NCBI GenBank assembly: GCA_001800015.1
Contig: MGUO01000138.1
Span: forward strand, 1 to 27,881
From: Elusimicrobia bacterium RIFCSPHIGHO2_02_FULL_57_9
GTDB lineage: Bacteria > Elusimicrobiota > Elusimicrobia > UBA1565 > UBA9628
DNA: 27,881 nt
Direction of reading: 5' to 3'
Shown here: one piece after another, positions 6,956 through 15,642 of the stretch
Numbering within the stretch: the stretch's first letter is position 1
How the letters are laid out: the number at the start of each line of letters is the position of its first letter
Position numbers and translations under genes: made by a program
The notes under the pieces: generated by a model
What the model was told of the DNA's origin: nothing
The model's input: only the letters and a program-made list of their open reading frames with translations
The model's database searches: none

Positions 6956-8454
6956 CGCCCGAAAATAATTCCTTATCGGCCGCAGCACCAGGCGCTCTGC
7001 GCCAGGTGATCCGCACTCGCTTCGCCCCGTCGCCCACCGGCTTTCTCCACATTGGAGGGGCCAGGACCGCGTTGTTTAATTGGCTTTTCGTCCGGCATCA
7101 CAAAGGTCGGTTTATCCTGCGCATCGAGGATACCGACGAGGTCCGTTCCACCGGCGATTCGGTCAACGCCATTCTTGATTCCATACGCTGGCTGGATCTT
7201 AGTTGGGATGAAGGTCCGCTCGACGATAAACGAGATTCCGGATCGTATGCGCCCTATTATCAGATGCAGCGGCTTGAGCTGTATCAGAAATACATGGCGC
7301 AGTTGGTCAAGGAGGGACTGGCCTATTCTTGTTACTGTTCCAAGGAAGATTTGGACGCCATGCGGCGTTTGGCGCAACTGGAAAAACGGCCTCCCCGCTA
7401 TGACGGCCGCTGCCGCGAGTTGACGCAATCCCGGCGCAAGGAACTGGAGGCGGCCGGAAAGAAGGCCTCTCTACGCTTTAAAATGCCGGAGGAAGGAACC
7501 ACGGTGGTGCCGGATTTAATCCGCGGCAATGTCAGCTTCGAAAATAAATTGCAGCAGGATTTTGTCATACGAAAAACCACCGGCGGCCCGACTTATAATT
7601 TCGCCTGCGTGATTGACGATCATCTCATGGAGATCAGCCATGTGATCCGCGGCGACGAGCATTTATCCAACACCCCTTCCCAGATCCAGATTTACAAGGC
7701 CCTGGGGTGGGAGCCGCCTAAATTCGCGCATCTTTCCATGATTTTGGGGCCGGACGGCGCCAAGCTTTCCAAGCGCCACGGCGCGACCTCGGTGCTGGAG
7801 TACAAGCAGCAGGGTTTCTTGCCGGCGGCCTTGCGCAATTACTTGGCTTTGCTCGGCTGGTCGACAACCGATTCCCAGCAGCTTTTCACCGAGGCTGAAC
7901 TTTTCGAACGATTCGATTTGGCGGGTTGCCAAAAAAGCCCGGCGACCTTCGATCCCGTCAAACTTTCCTGGATGAATGGGGAATACATCCGCAAAATGCC
8001 GATCGCCCGATTGGTCAAGGAAGCCGAACCGTTTATTAAAGCCGCCGGCATTGCGTCCAACGGCGGTCCGAGCCTGGAGAAGGCCGTCTCCCTGGAGCAT
8101 GAAAAATACAAACAGCTGACGGAAGTCCCGAGGTTGATCGATTTTTTCTACAAACCGGTCGAATTCACGCCTCAGGCCATGGACCAAGTGTTGCGCCAAT
8201 CAGGGGTTAAGCGGATCCTGGTGGAGTTGGCGGAGGATTTAAACCAGGTTTCTCCGTTCACCCACGATATCCTGGAGGAACGGGTGCGGAAATTTTGCGC
8301 GAACCGGGGACTTAAAACAGGCCAGGTGTTTCATCCCCTGCGCGCCGCTTCCACGGGACGCACGGAAGGCCCCACCCTGTTTTTGATGCTTGAGATCATG
8401 GGTCGAGATATGGTAATCTCCCGCCTTAAATCAGCCGCCGCCTTGCTTAATTAA
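6949..8454 (+). CDS. gltX: glutamyl-tRNA synthetase
   Basis: This class I synthetase attaches glutamate to tRNA(Glu), or also tRNA(Gln) in non-discriminating forms. RFAPSPTGFLHIGGARTALF carries the HIGH-type motif (HIGG, residues 34-37). RFILRIEDTD, YSCYCSKEDL and the KMSKS-type KLSKR (residues 272-276) are present, and the C-terminal helical anticodon-binding region is complete. The length of 501 residues is normal. There are about 20 poorly conserved residues before the catalytic core, so a start slightly downstream is possible. The ATG at 6949 overlaps the recN stop by 7 bp and suggests coupled translation. Tolerance for tRNA(Gln) cannot be decided from the sequence. Confidence 0.96.
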   Translation: MLTPENNSLSAAAPGALRQVIRTRFAPSPTGFLHIGGARTALFNWLFVRHHKGRFILRIEDTDEVRSTGDSVNAILDSIRWLDLSWDEGPLDDKRDSGSYAPYYQMQRLELYQKYMAQLVKEGLAYSCYCSKEDLDAMRRLAQLEKRPPRYDGRCRELTQSRRKELEAAGKKASLRFKMPEEGTTVVPDLIRGNVSFENKLQQDFVIRKTTGGPTYNFACVIDDHLMEISHVIRGDEHLSNTPSQIQIYKALGWEPPKFAHLSMILGPDGAKLSKRHGATSVLEYKQQGFLPAALRNYLALLGWSTTDSQQLFTEAELFERFDLAGCQKSPATFDPVKLSWMNGEYIRKMPIARLVKEAEPFIKAAGIASNGGPSLEKAVSLEHEKYKQLTEVPRLIDFFYKPVEFTPQAMDQVLRQSGVKRILVELAEDLNQVSPFTHDILEERVRKFCANRGLKTGQVFHPLRAASTGRTEGPTLFLMLEIMGRDMVISRLKSAAALLN

Positions 8455-8463
8455 GAGGGTTTT

Positions 8464-8949
8464 ATGAAAAAAAGAACGATCAAGAAAAAAATCGCGGTTC
8501 CAAGCGTTGAACGCCGGCATTCGCGTCACCCTTCCGTTGCCAGGCCTCTGCCCAAGGGGAAGGTGGGGCCTATCCGCAAGCAGTTGTTGGCCATGCGCGA
8601 TGACCTTATGAACACCGTGCGCAATCAACAGGTTTCGGATACTTCCGGCGATATAGGCGATCCCGTGGATCAGGCCAGCCAGTCGATTGAGAAAGAGCTG
8701 CTTTTCGAGCTTTCCGACAATGAGCGGACGACCTTGGATCAAATCGAGGCGGCTTTAAGGAAAATCGGGAAAGGCACTTACGGTGTATGCGAGTCTTGCC
8801 AACAGCCTATAGCCAAACAGCGTCTTTCGGCCCTTCCCTTTGCTCGTTATTGCATCGGCTGCCAGAGTTCTTCGGAAAGTTCCCCGGAGCTGGTGGAGCC
8901 GGTGCCGGAACTCCGAGGCTTTGGCGGCGGCGAAACGCCGGCCGAATAA
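8464..8949 (+). CDS. DksA/TraR-type zinc-finger protein
   Basis: The 161-residue protein has a very basic N-terminal 35 residues, a helical middle with the GDIGDPVDQAS segment and acidic helix tips, and a C-terminal four-cysteine zinc finger: C109 and C112 (YGVCESCQQPI), C130 and C133 (YCIGCQ). This is the DksA/TraR family, whose best-known members enter the RNA polymerase secondary channel and modulate initiation with ppGpp. The non-polar tail of about 28 residues after the finger is poorly conserved. The start is supported by AGAGGG four bases before the ATG. It follows gltX by 9 bases and is probably the last gene of that operon. Whether it is a true DksA or a relative cannot be settled from sequence alone. 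Confidence 0.88.
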   Translation: MKKRTIKKKIAVPSVERRHSRHPSVARPLPKGKVGPIRKQLLAMRDDLMNTVRNQQVSDTSGDIGDPVDQASQSIEKELLFELSDNERTTLDQIEAALRKIGKGTYGVCESCQQPIAKQRLSALPFARYCIGCQSSSESSPELVEPVPELRGFGGGETPAE

Positions 8950-8975
8950 CGAAAACACCTTCCTTTCCCACCGTA

Positions 8976-9004
8976 TTGAAAATGTAACAAGTCTGGGCTA
9001 CACT
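8976..9004 (+). promoter_or_regulatory. sigma70-type promoter for the pilus-associated cluster
   Basis: TTGAAA at 8976-8981 and TACACT at 8999-9004 are separated by exactly 17 bp. Transcription would start near 9011, only about 7 bases before the ATG at 9018, with no ribosome binding site between. Confidence 0.6.
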
Positions 9005-9017
9005 TCCATGATAGCCC

Positions 9018-11438
9018 ATGCGCTATTTCATTTATAAAGACTCGCAAATTTCCGGGCCTTTTTCCCGGGAGGAATTGGCGCAAATAAGCGATTTGCGCCC
9101 GGAGACCCTGGTTTGCGAGGAGGGTATTTCCGGCGGCCATGACGGCGATTGGAAGGCCATCGACCAAATATCCGAGCTGGCCGAGCTCGACGCTCCATCC
9201 GCGGTTTCCTTGGCGCAGAGGCCGCCTTCGTGGGAAGGGCAATCCCCAGGCGGTGTCGCGGGCGACCGAGGCGCGGTCGATGAATTCGAGCCCGCCGACC
9301 TCCCGGATTGGGATACGCTTTGGGTCAAATCCGGGGAAAGCGCCGGAGCTTTATCCCTGGCTGAAAGCAAAATCCAGGACCTAAATCAGCAGTTAGACGT
9401 CCTGCGGGCGCGACTGGTCGAATGGGAGAAAAGGAGTAGTTCCGGAGCCGACAAAGAGCGTAAGACTTCCTACAAGTCTAAATCCACGGATGAAACCAAA
9501 CAGGCTCTGGCGTTGGCCTTGTCGGCCGAGGGCAAGGCCAGGGAGCTGAGCCGTCAAATGCAGCTTCTTTCGGAGCGATACGAGCGCATGCTGCACCGTT
9601 GGGAAAACACCGAACTTCAGCGGGAACGCGAAAGTTTCTCCTCTAAGTCGGGCAGTGAGTTGCTCCGGGTGGAAGATAAAATACGAGATCTGACCAATCA
9701 ATTAGAAAAAATATCGGATAAGGTTCGCCAACCCAAGAAGGAAGAAGATGATAAATTCTCAGTGCTCTCCGAGCGCATGGAAACTCTTTTGGAAAGATTC
9801 GCGGCATGGGAAAGAAAACTGGAGGAGGCGGAGGTCGAGAAAATAGAGGAGCCCGCGCCGCGGAATGAGGAAGGTGTTTCCGCGGCGTTGGCCGAAGGCC
9901 AACGCCCCCCCTTACCATACGGCCCGGCGCCGCAGGAGGTCTCACAGGCCCCGCCCCCGGCGCCGGAACAACCGCCTGAGCCGGCCGAAGAACCCGCTGC
10001 GCCGGAGCCAAGCTCTGAACCGGAGGGAAATAGTCCCGTGGCCCAGTCCTGGTGGACCGAGTCCGAATCTCAGCGCCTTAAGCCGCGCGTTAAATTGCAG
10101 CCTTTAAATCTTAAGGCCAAGCAGGAGTCGTCCTCAGAGCCGCCCAAGACCGCAAAAACCAAGATTAAGCTATCTCCCGCGAAAACCCTGCGCGTTATAA
10201 TTAAGGGGCATAAGAAGGAGGAAGGCGCTCCCGCGGCGTTGGCCGAAGGCCAGCGTGGCCCCTTACCATACGGCCAGGCGCAGCCGGATACCGTAGAGTT
10301 GGAGCCCGAACCAGCGCCGGGAGGCATTTCCTTAACCCCGATTCCTCCTCTATTCCAGCCTATGGCCCAAGCGCCGGCCGCAGCGCCGCTGCGGAAAGAG
10401 GAAGACGTTTCCGCGGTGCCTGGCCCTTTACCATACGGCCAGGCGCCCGAAGAACAAGCCCAGCCGCCCCAGGAAATCGCGTCCGATACGGCGCCCTTTG
10501 AGTTGGAAGCTAGCCCAACGCCTTTCGAACCAGCGCCGAGCCCGGTTGACTTTGAGCTTACGCCGGGGCCGTCTTCCTTTGAGCCCGTGCCGGCTCCCGC
10601 CTACGAATCGGCCCCGAGTCCGACCGTTGAACCTATGACGAAGCTTCCTATTTTGGCGCCCCTTCCATCGGAAGAAACCCCGGTTCCGGGCGCCACTGCG
10701 CCTTTCGAGGAGTTTTTATCCAAACCCCGGCCGACTCGCGCGGCCAGGCCGGCCCCCAAACCTTTCCCCAAACGTTTAGTCGGAGGCGTTGTTTTATTGC
10801 TTGTCCTGGCAGTCATCGGGTTTGTCTTTTTCGGCGGTTCTCAGCCAAGCCCGAAGCCGGCGCAGTCCGGGGAAGAGCAAGCGCCGGCTTCGGCGAGTTT
10901 GGCGCCGACCATGCCAGCTCAACCAGCGCCGCCCCCCTTGGGGCCGACGGCGGCCGCGCCGAATTCCGGGCCTGTTCCTGGATATGACGGCAGCGACGCC
11001 GCGTTGAACTTGGTTAAGAATTATCCTTTAGACGGCAATCGGGGAACCGTGGAGAAATGGCTGCAATATTCTTTCATGGCCAATCCCAGCAGCGGCAATA
11101 AGGAGGAATGGACGGCCGGGGCCGTGGATGCGACGACTTATTTGGTGCAGTATAGGGTTCTCCCGGGTCTTCAGAGCGGCGTCAAGGAATCGATCACCTA
11201 TCTATTCGAGGCGGACATAAGCCGCAGGACGGTTAAAGGCAGCAACCCCTCTTCTCGGCAGCTTATGGCCGGGGCCGCTGCGCCCGCGCAATCCCCTCCG
11301 CGGCGTAAAAGGCAGGCCGCAGCGGGTTCTCGCAAGGTAAAAAGGCTCCCGCAGCTGCCTCTTCCCAGCGACAAGCAATTAAATCCGCGTAAAAAAGTTA
11401 AATCGGCGCCAAGACAAAATACGGACATGGATTTATAG
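9018..11438 (+). CDS. GYF-domain, coiled-coil, proline-rich single-pass membrane protein next to type IV pilus genes
   Basis: This 806-residue protein has no recognised symbol. Residues 1-55 resemble a GYF_2 domain (YFIYKDSQISGPFSREEL, then a conserved-looking WKAIDQI). About residues 115-270 are charged heptad-like helices, likely coiled coil. About 280-580 are proline/alanine-rich and low-complexity, with three copies of a 17-22-residue module at 284, 401 and 461. A single hydrophobic segment (VGGVVLLLVLAVIGFVFF, about 587-606) is the only membrane span. A compact C-terminal domain of about 90 residues (about 655-745) and a basic tail follow. There is no signal peptide, so the N-terminal part should be cytoplasmic and the C-terminal domain outside the inner membrane. 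Its position just before pilB, pilT and pilC suggests a scaffold between cytoplasmic motor and periplasm, but this is inference. Confidence 0.85.
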   Translation: MRYFIYKDSQISGPFSREELAQISDLRPETLVCEEGISGGHDGDWKAIDQISELAELDAPSAVSLAQRPPSWEGQSPGGVAGDRGAVDEFEPADLPDWDTLWVKSGESAGALSLAESKIQDLNQQLDVLRARLVEWEKRSSSGADKERKTSYKSKSTDETKQALALALSAEGKARELSRQMQLLSERYERMLHRWENTELQRERESFSSKSGSELLRVEDKIRDLTNQLEKISDKVRQPKKEEDDKFSVLSERMETLLERFAAWERKLEEAEVEKIEEPAPRNEEGVSAALAEGQRPPLPYGPAPQEVSQAPPPAPEQPPEPAEEPAAPEPSSEPEGNSPVAQSWWTESESQRLKPRVKLQPLNLKAKQESSSEPPKTAKTKIKLSPAKTLRVIIKGHKKEEGAPAALAEGQRGPLPYGQAQPDTVELEPEPAPGGISLTPIPPLFQPMAQAPAAAPLRKEEDVSAVPGPLPYGQAPEEQAQPPQEIASDTAPFELEASPTPFEPAPSPVDFELTPGPSSFEPVPAPAYESAPSPTVEPMTKLPILAPLPSEETPVPGATAPFEEFLSKPRPTRAARPAPKPFPKRLVGGVVLLLVLAVIGFVFFGGSQPSPKPAQSGEEQAPASASLAPTMPAQPAPPPLGPTAAAPNSGPVPGYDGSDAALNLVKNYPLDGNRGTVEKWLQYSFMANPSSGNKEEWTAGAVDATTYLVQYRVLPGLQSGVKESITYLFEADISRRTVKGSNPSSRQLMAGAAAPAQSPPRRKRQAAAGSRKVKRLPQLPLPSDKQLNPRKKVKSAPRQNTDMDL
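9867..9931 (+). repeat. module copy 1 in the GYF gene, with perfect hairpin
   Basis: This is the first of three in-frame copies. It encodes EEGVSAALAEGQRPPLPYGP. Bases 9885-9905 form a perfect 9-bp stem with a GAA loop, and it ends in TTACCATACGGCC. Confidence 0.75.
10218..10282 (+). repeat. module copy 2 in the GYF gene, hairpin kept by G-U pairs
   Basis: It encodes EEGAPAALAEGQRGPLPYGQ. The hairpin at 10236-10256 has two changes relative to copy 1, both giving G-U pairs in RNA, so the stem is preserved. It ends in TTACCATACGGCC. Confidence 0.75.
10398..10447 (+). repeat. module copy 3 in the GYF gene, hairpin lost
   Basis: It encodes EEDVSAVPGPLPYGQ. The central hairpin is deleted but both flanks (GAGGAAG...CCGCGG and TTTACCATACGGCCAGGCGCC) match the other copies. 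Confidence 0.7.
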
Positions 11439-11446
11439 CGGCAGCA

Positions 11447-11475
11447 TTGACAAAGGTGGTTTTGGAGGCTAACCT
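11447..11475 (+). promoter_or_regulatory. candidate promoter before pilB
   Basis: A consensus TTGACA (11447-11452) is followed after 17 bp by TAACCT (11470-11475), a weak -10. A start near 11482 would give about 11 leader bases before the pilB ATG. Read-through from the upstream gene is also possible. Confidence 0.35.
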
Positions 11476-11492
11476 AGTACTCGAAAGCGACC

Positions 11493-13277
11493 ATGGCCAA
11501 CACGCAACACGCCCTATCATTGGGTTTGCCCCGGAGGCTGGCCGACCTTTTGGTCGAGGAAAAGATCATTACCGCAGATCAGCTCAAAAATGCCTTGGAA
11601 ACTCAACGCCAGGGGGGCCAGGGCGGGGACAAGTTGGGCACGATTCTCATCGGAAAGGGGTTTATCAAGGAAGAGCGGCTGCTGGAGTTTTTAAGCCAGC
11701 AATGCGGCATCAGCTATGTGAGCCTCGCTAATATGCCCAAGATTCCGGAAGAGGTTATTGCCGCGGTTCCCGAGGCCATCGCCCGCCAGCACACCTTGCT
11801 CCCCTATAATAAAACCAAGGACCGCATCATCGTGGCCTTGGCTGATCCTCTCAATGTGCTGATTCTAGATGACCTTAAGATGATGACGGGCTGCGACGTC
11901 AGGGCGGTCCTGGCCTCTGAGGCCGAGATATTGGCGGCGCTCGACAAATATTATAAATCAGCCTCCTCCCAAGAGACTCTCGATGAGATCGTCCGGGAAA
12001 GCAATGTCTCGCAAGCCGAAGCCGAGGGCGTTGATTTAGTCGATGAAAAGGCGGAGGATGACGACATTGTTTCTTTGGAAAAATCAGCCGAGGACGCCCC
12101 GGTCATCAAGATGGTCAACCTGATCATGGCCGGAGCCATCAAGGCTCATGCCTCGGACATTCACATCGAACCTTTTCCCAAGGAGTTGCGAGTCCGCTAC
12201 CGCATAGACGGCGTTCTTCATGAACAGCCGGCGCCTCCTAGGAAATTCCACGGCGCCATCTCCACGCGCATCAAGATCATGGCCAACCTAAATATCGCCG
12301 AGAGACGGGTTCCTCAGGATGGGCGCTTGAAGCTCAAGATCTCGGGCAAGGAAATCGATATGCGCGTTTCGGTTCTGCCTTGCGCTCCCGGCGAGAAAAT
12401 CGTCATGCGCATCCTGGATTCCTCGGGGTTAAAGGTTCAGATGTCGCAGCTGGGATTCGAGCCCGAGGCCCTCGCGGTTTTCACGAAGTGCATGAACATG
12501 CCCTACGGCATCAATCTGATCACGGGCCCCACCGGCAGCGGGAAATCGACCACGCTTTATTCGGCCTTGGCTAATTTAAACACTCCGGATACCAATATCA
12601 TCACGTGCGAGGATCCGGTCGAATACCAGCTTCACGGGATCAATCAGGTTCAGGTTAACACCCAGGTGGGGCTGACCTTCGCGGCCGGGCTGCGCGCCTT
12701 CCTGCGCCAGGACCCGGATGTGATTATGGTCGGCGAGGTCCGGGACCTGGAAACCGCCCAAATCGCGATCAACGCCGCTTTAACCGGTCATTTGGTTTTC
12801 TCCACTTTGCATACCAATGACGCACCAGGCTCCATCACCCGCTTGGGCATGATGGGAGTCGAGCCCTTCTTGATGAGTTCCGCCTTGCTGATGATTCTGG
12901 CCCAGCGGCTGGTGCGCGCCATTTGCCTCGAATGCAAGGAAAGCTATGAGGTCGAGTTGGATTGGCTGGTCAAGTTGGGGGTGCCGCCCAATCAATTGCA
13001 GGCCCGCAAAGGGAAAGTGACGCTTTACCGCGGGAAGGGCTGCGAGAACTGCGCCAAGACCGGCTATAGAGGGAGGCAGGGTCTTTACGAAGTGCTGGAA
13101 GTCACCGATCCGATGAGGGAGCTCATATTGAACAAGGCCCCCGCCAGGGAGCTAAAAGCCTTGGGCATCAAGCAGGGGATGCTCACTCTGCGCGCCTGCG
13201 CTGTGCGCAAATTGCTGGCCGGACAGACAACCGTGGAAGAAATGATCCGGGTGACGGCTTCGGACACGGATTCGTAA
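11493..13277 (+). CDS. pilB: type IV pilus assembly ATPase PilB (GspE family)
   Basis: PilB is the hexameric cytoplasmic ATPase that drives pilus extension. The first 150 residues resemble the MshEN domain, which binds cyclic di-GMP in some relatives. The ATPase core has Walker A GPTGSGKST (about residues 345-353), the Asp-box segment ITCEDPVEYQ, Walker B DVIMVGEVRD (about 409-418) and the His-box STLHTND. A tetracysteine zinc site is present: C478 and C481 (CLECKES), then about C516 and C519 (GCENCAKTGYRGR). At 594 residues it is slightly longer than E. coli GspE and typical for PilB. Because T2SS GspE is similar, the assignment rests on the adjacent PilT, which T2SS lacks. The ATG lacks a clear ribosome binding site. 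Confidence 0.95.
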   Translation: MANTQHALSLGLPRRLADLLVEEKIITADQLKNALETQRQGGQGGDKLGTILIGKGFIKEERLLEFLSQQCGISYVSLANMPKIPEEVIAAVPEAIARQHTLLPYNKTKDRIIVALADPLNVLILDDLKMMTGCDVRAVLASEAEILAALDKYYKSASSQETLDEIVRESNVSQAEAEGVDLVDEKAEDDDIVSLEKSAEDAPVIKMVNLIMAGAIKAHASDIHIEPFPKELRVRYRIDGVLHEQPAPPRKFHGAISTRIKIMANLNIAERRVPQDGRLKLKISGKEIDMRVSVLPCAPGEKIVMRILDSSGLKVQMSQLGFEPEALAVFTKCMNMPYGINLITGPTGSGKSTTLYSALANLNTPDTNIITCEDPVEYQLHGINQVQVNTQVGLTFAAGLRAFLRQDPDVIMVGEVRDLETAQIAINAALTGHLVFSTLHTNDAPGSITRLGMMGVEPFLMSSALLMILAQRLVRAICLECKESYEVELDWLVKLGVPPNQLQARKGKVTLYRGKGCENCAKTGYRGRQGLYEVLEVTDPMRELILNKAPARELKALGIKQGMLTLRACAVRKLLAGQTTVEEMIRVTASDTDS

Positions 13278-13299
13278 TGCGCCACCATAGCGAGGAGTT

Positions 13300-14376
13300 A
13301 TGATATCAATGAGCGAGTTGTTTATGCTGATGCACGAGCGCGGCGCTTCCGACCTGCATTTAACCGTGGGCGCGCCGCCCGTTTTGCGCATCGACGGCCA
13401 ACTGGTGGCGACTCCTTTCGAGAAGCTGACGCTGGAGAGCGCGCAGGCGCTGATATTTTCCTTGCTGACTGAAACGCAAAGACAGCGTTTTGAGTCCACC
13501 AATGAGCTGGACATGGCTTTCGGCCTAAAAGGCATAGGCCGTCTTAGAATGAATATCTACAGGCAGAGGGGCGCGATCGGGGCGGCGGTGCGGGCCATTC
13601 CTTCTTCCTTCAGGACCTTCGAAGAGATCGGGCTGCCCAGCGTCGTTTACGAAATACTGAAAGTGCCCAAAGGGCTGGTGTTGGTCACCGGCCCCACGGG
13701 CAGCGGAAAATCAACGACCCTGGCCAGCATGATCGATTATTTAAACGAGCAGCACACCTATCATATAGTGACGGTGGAAGATCCCATCGAATACGTCCAT
13801 AGTCATAAGAAATCGCTGGTCAATCAGCGCGAAGTGGGCCAGGACACGGAGAGTTTCCCTTCCGCTCTGAAATATGTCCTGCGCCAGGATCCTAACGTCA
13901 TCCTGATCGGCGAGCTCCGGGATTTAGACACTATCAGCGCGGCCTTGACCATCGCCGAGACCGGGCATCTGGTCTTCGCCACCCTTCATACCACCGACTG
14001 CGCCCAGACCATCAATCGCATTATAGACGTCTTCCCGCAGAATCAGTTGGAGCAAGTTCGCGTCCAGCTCTCTTTCGTTCTTCAGGCCGTCATATCCCAG
14101 CAGTTATTGCCCCATTCCTCGGGAACAGGGCGGGTTCTGGCCAGCGAGGTGCTTATCGTCAATTCAGCCATCCGCAATCTGATCCGGGAGCAAAAGGTCG
14201 AGCAAATCCAGCTCGTTATTCAGACCGGCGGAAAATTCGGCATGCAGACCATGAACCAGTCGCTGGCCGAACTTTATAGACGTCAGCGCGTGACCTATCA
14301 AGAAGTGATGACGCGCTCTTTGGATCCGGAGGATTTAAGGCGCCTATTGCAGAAATCCATGGCGCCCACCCCATAA
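13300..14376 (+). CDS. pilT: type IV pilus retraction ATPase PilT
   Basis: PilT powers pilus retraction and twitching. ASDLHLTVGAPP is in the N-terminal PAS-like domain; Walker A GPTGSGKST is at about 131-139; EDPIEYVHSHKKSLVNQREVG, Walker B NVILIGELRD (about 199-208) and the His-box ATLHTTDCAQTINRIIDVFP follow. The C-terminal half has AIISQQLLP-like sequence (AVISQQLLP). At 358 residues it is normal for PilT and lacks the zinc site of PilB. GAGGAG at 13292-13297 is too close to the first ATG (13300) and rather far from the second (13309), so the start is uncertain by three residues. It follows pilB by 22 bases and is one base from pilC. Confidence 0.96.
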   Translation: MISMSELFMLMHERGASDLHLTVGAPPVLRIDGQLVATPFEKLTLESAQALIFSLLTETQRQRFESTNELDMAFGLKGIGRLRMNIYRQRGAIGAAVRAIPSSFRTFEEIGLPSVVYEILKVPKGLVLVTGPTGSGKSTTLASMIDYLNEQHTYHIVTVEDPIEYVHSHKKSLVNQREVGQDTESFPSALKYVLRQDPNVILIGELRDLDTISAALTIAETGHLVFATLHTTDCAQTINRIIDVFPQNQLEQVRVQLSFVLQAVISQQLLPHSSGTGRVLASEVLIVNSAIRNLIREQKVEQIQLVIQTGGKFGMQTMNQSLAELYRRQRVTYQEVMTRSLDPEDLRRLLQKSMAPTP

Positions 14377-14377
14377 A

Positions 14378-15607
14378 ATGCCTCCCTTCACTTATAAGGC
14401 CAGAAACGCCCAAGGCGCGGTGCTCGAGGGCATTATAGAGGCCCAAGAGCAGCGCGTCGTTATCGATCAGCTGCGCTCTCAAAAACTGGTCATCTTGGAG
14501 GTTAAGGAAAAAACAATCAGCCCCCTGGATATCATCAAGGGCCTTGTGAAGTCCAAGGGTCAGGTCACGTCCAAGGATTTAGTGCTTTTTTCGCGGCAGC
14601 TTTCCACCTTGGTCAGCGCGGGCGTTCCTATCGTCCAAGGCTTGGCCATCCTTGAGTCGCAAGCGGAAAACCCCGCTTTCAAGGAAGTGCTGGGGGCGGT
14701 GCGGGGCGATATCGAGGGCGGGTTATCCATTTCGGATGCGCTCAGAAAACACCCCGCGGCCTTTCCCGAGTTTTACACCTCCATGGTTAGGGCCGGCGAA
14801 TTGGGCGGCATTCTGGACACTATTTTGGAACGATTGACCGCCTACCTGGAGAGCTCCGAGGCCCTCAAGGCCAAGGTTAAGTCGGCGATGATGTATCCGG
14901 GAATCGTGCTGAGCATTTGCGCCATCGTCACCGTATTTTTGCTTGTTTTCGTCATACCGACCTTCAAGACCATATTTGAAGGCTTCGGGGCCGAGCTCCC
15001 GCTGCCGACCCAAATGCTTATAGATTTATCCGACCTAATGAAACAATATTTTATCCTGATCCTGATTTCTCCAGTGGCGGGGTGGAAGGGTTTTAAGAAA
15101 TTCTACGGCACGGCCAAGGGTAAAAAATGGGTTGACGCCAAGGTGCTCAAGGCGCCGATTTTCGGTATCATTTTAAAGAAGGTGGCCGTGGCCAAATTTA
15201 CGCGCACCTTGGGGACTCTGATCAAATCCGGCGTGCCCATTATGCAGGCTCTGGAAACCGTGGCCGCTACTGCCGGCAATGTCGTGGTTTCCGAGGCCAT
15301 ACTTTCCACCCGGGAGTCCATACGCGAAGGCGGGCATTTAAGCGATCCCCTGAAAAAATCCGGTCTGTTTCCCAACATGGTAACATCCATGATTTCAGTC
15401 GGGGAGGAAACCGGCGCCTTGGACACCATGCTTAACAAAATCGCGGATTTCTATGACATGGAAGTCGACGCGGCCGTCAAAGGACTCACCTCTCTTATCG
15501 AGCCCATCGTCATCGTGATCATGGGCTTTGTCATCGGCACCATCGTCATCGCCATGTTCATGCCCATGTTCGGCATGGGTGAGTTAGCGGGCAACATGGA
15601 CAAATGA
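14378..15607 (+). CDS. pilC: type IV pilus inner-membrane platform protein PilC (GspF family)
   Basis: The 409-residue protein opens with the typical FTYKARNAQG and contains two T2SSF domains. The first (about 70-195) has LVLFSRQLSTLVSAGVPIVQ and SDALRKHPAAFPEFYTSMVR. The second (about 270-395) has FTRTLGTLIKSGVPIMQALE and FPNMVTSMISVGEETGALD. Hydrophobic segments at about 170-190, 215-235 and the C-terminus (IVIVIMGFVIGTIVIAMFMP) match the three membrane spans of the family. PilC couples the PilB/PilT motors to the growing pilin filament. No pilin, prepilin peptidase or secretin gene lies in the window. The start is one base after the pilT stop. Confidence 0.96.
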   Translation: MPPFTYKARNAQGAVLEGIIEAQEQRVVIDQLRSQKLVILEVKEKTISPLDIIKGLVKSKGQVTSKDLVLFSRQLSTLVSAGVPIVQGLAILESQAENPAFKEVLGAVRGDIEGGLSISDALRKHPAAFPEFYTSMVRAGELGGILDTILERLTAYLESSEALKAKVKSAMMYPGIVLSICAIVTVFLLVFVIPTFKTIFEGFGAELPLPTQMLIDLSDLMKQYFILILISPVAGWKGFKKFYGTAKGKKWVDAKVLKAPIFGIILKKVAVAKFTRTLGTLIKSGVPIMQALETVAATAGNVVVSEAILSTRESIREGGHLSDPLKKSGLFPNMVTSMISVGEETGALDTMLNKIADFYDMEVDAAVKGLTSLIEPIVIVIMGFVIGTIVIAMFMPMFGMGELAGNMDK

Positions 15608-15631
15608 ACGCGCGCCGAAAGCGGCGCGCGT
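15608..15631. terminator. strong hairpin between convergent pilC and uvrC
   Basis: A perfect 10-bp GC-rich stem (ACGCGCGCCG with CGGCGCGCGT) and AAAG tetraloop begins right after the pilC stop. No T-run follows on either strand, so it may stabilise the mRNA or serve as a bidirectional barrier rather than a classic intrinsic terminator. Confidence 0.55.
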
Positions 15632-15642
15632 AACCCCGAGTA

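Noticed and set aside
11493..15607. Type II secretion system instead of type IV pilus
   Set aside because: PilB and PilC resemble GspE and GspF, but a retraction ATPase PilT between them is characteristic of pili.
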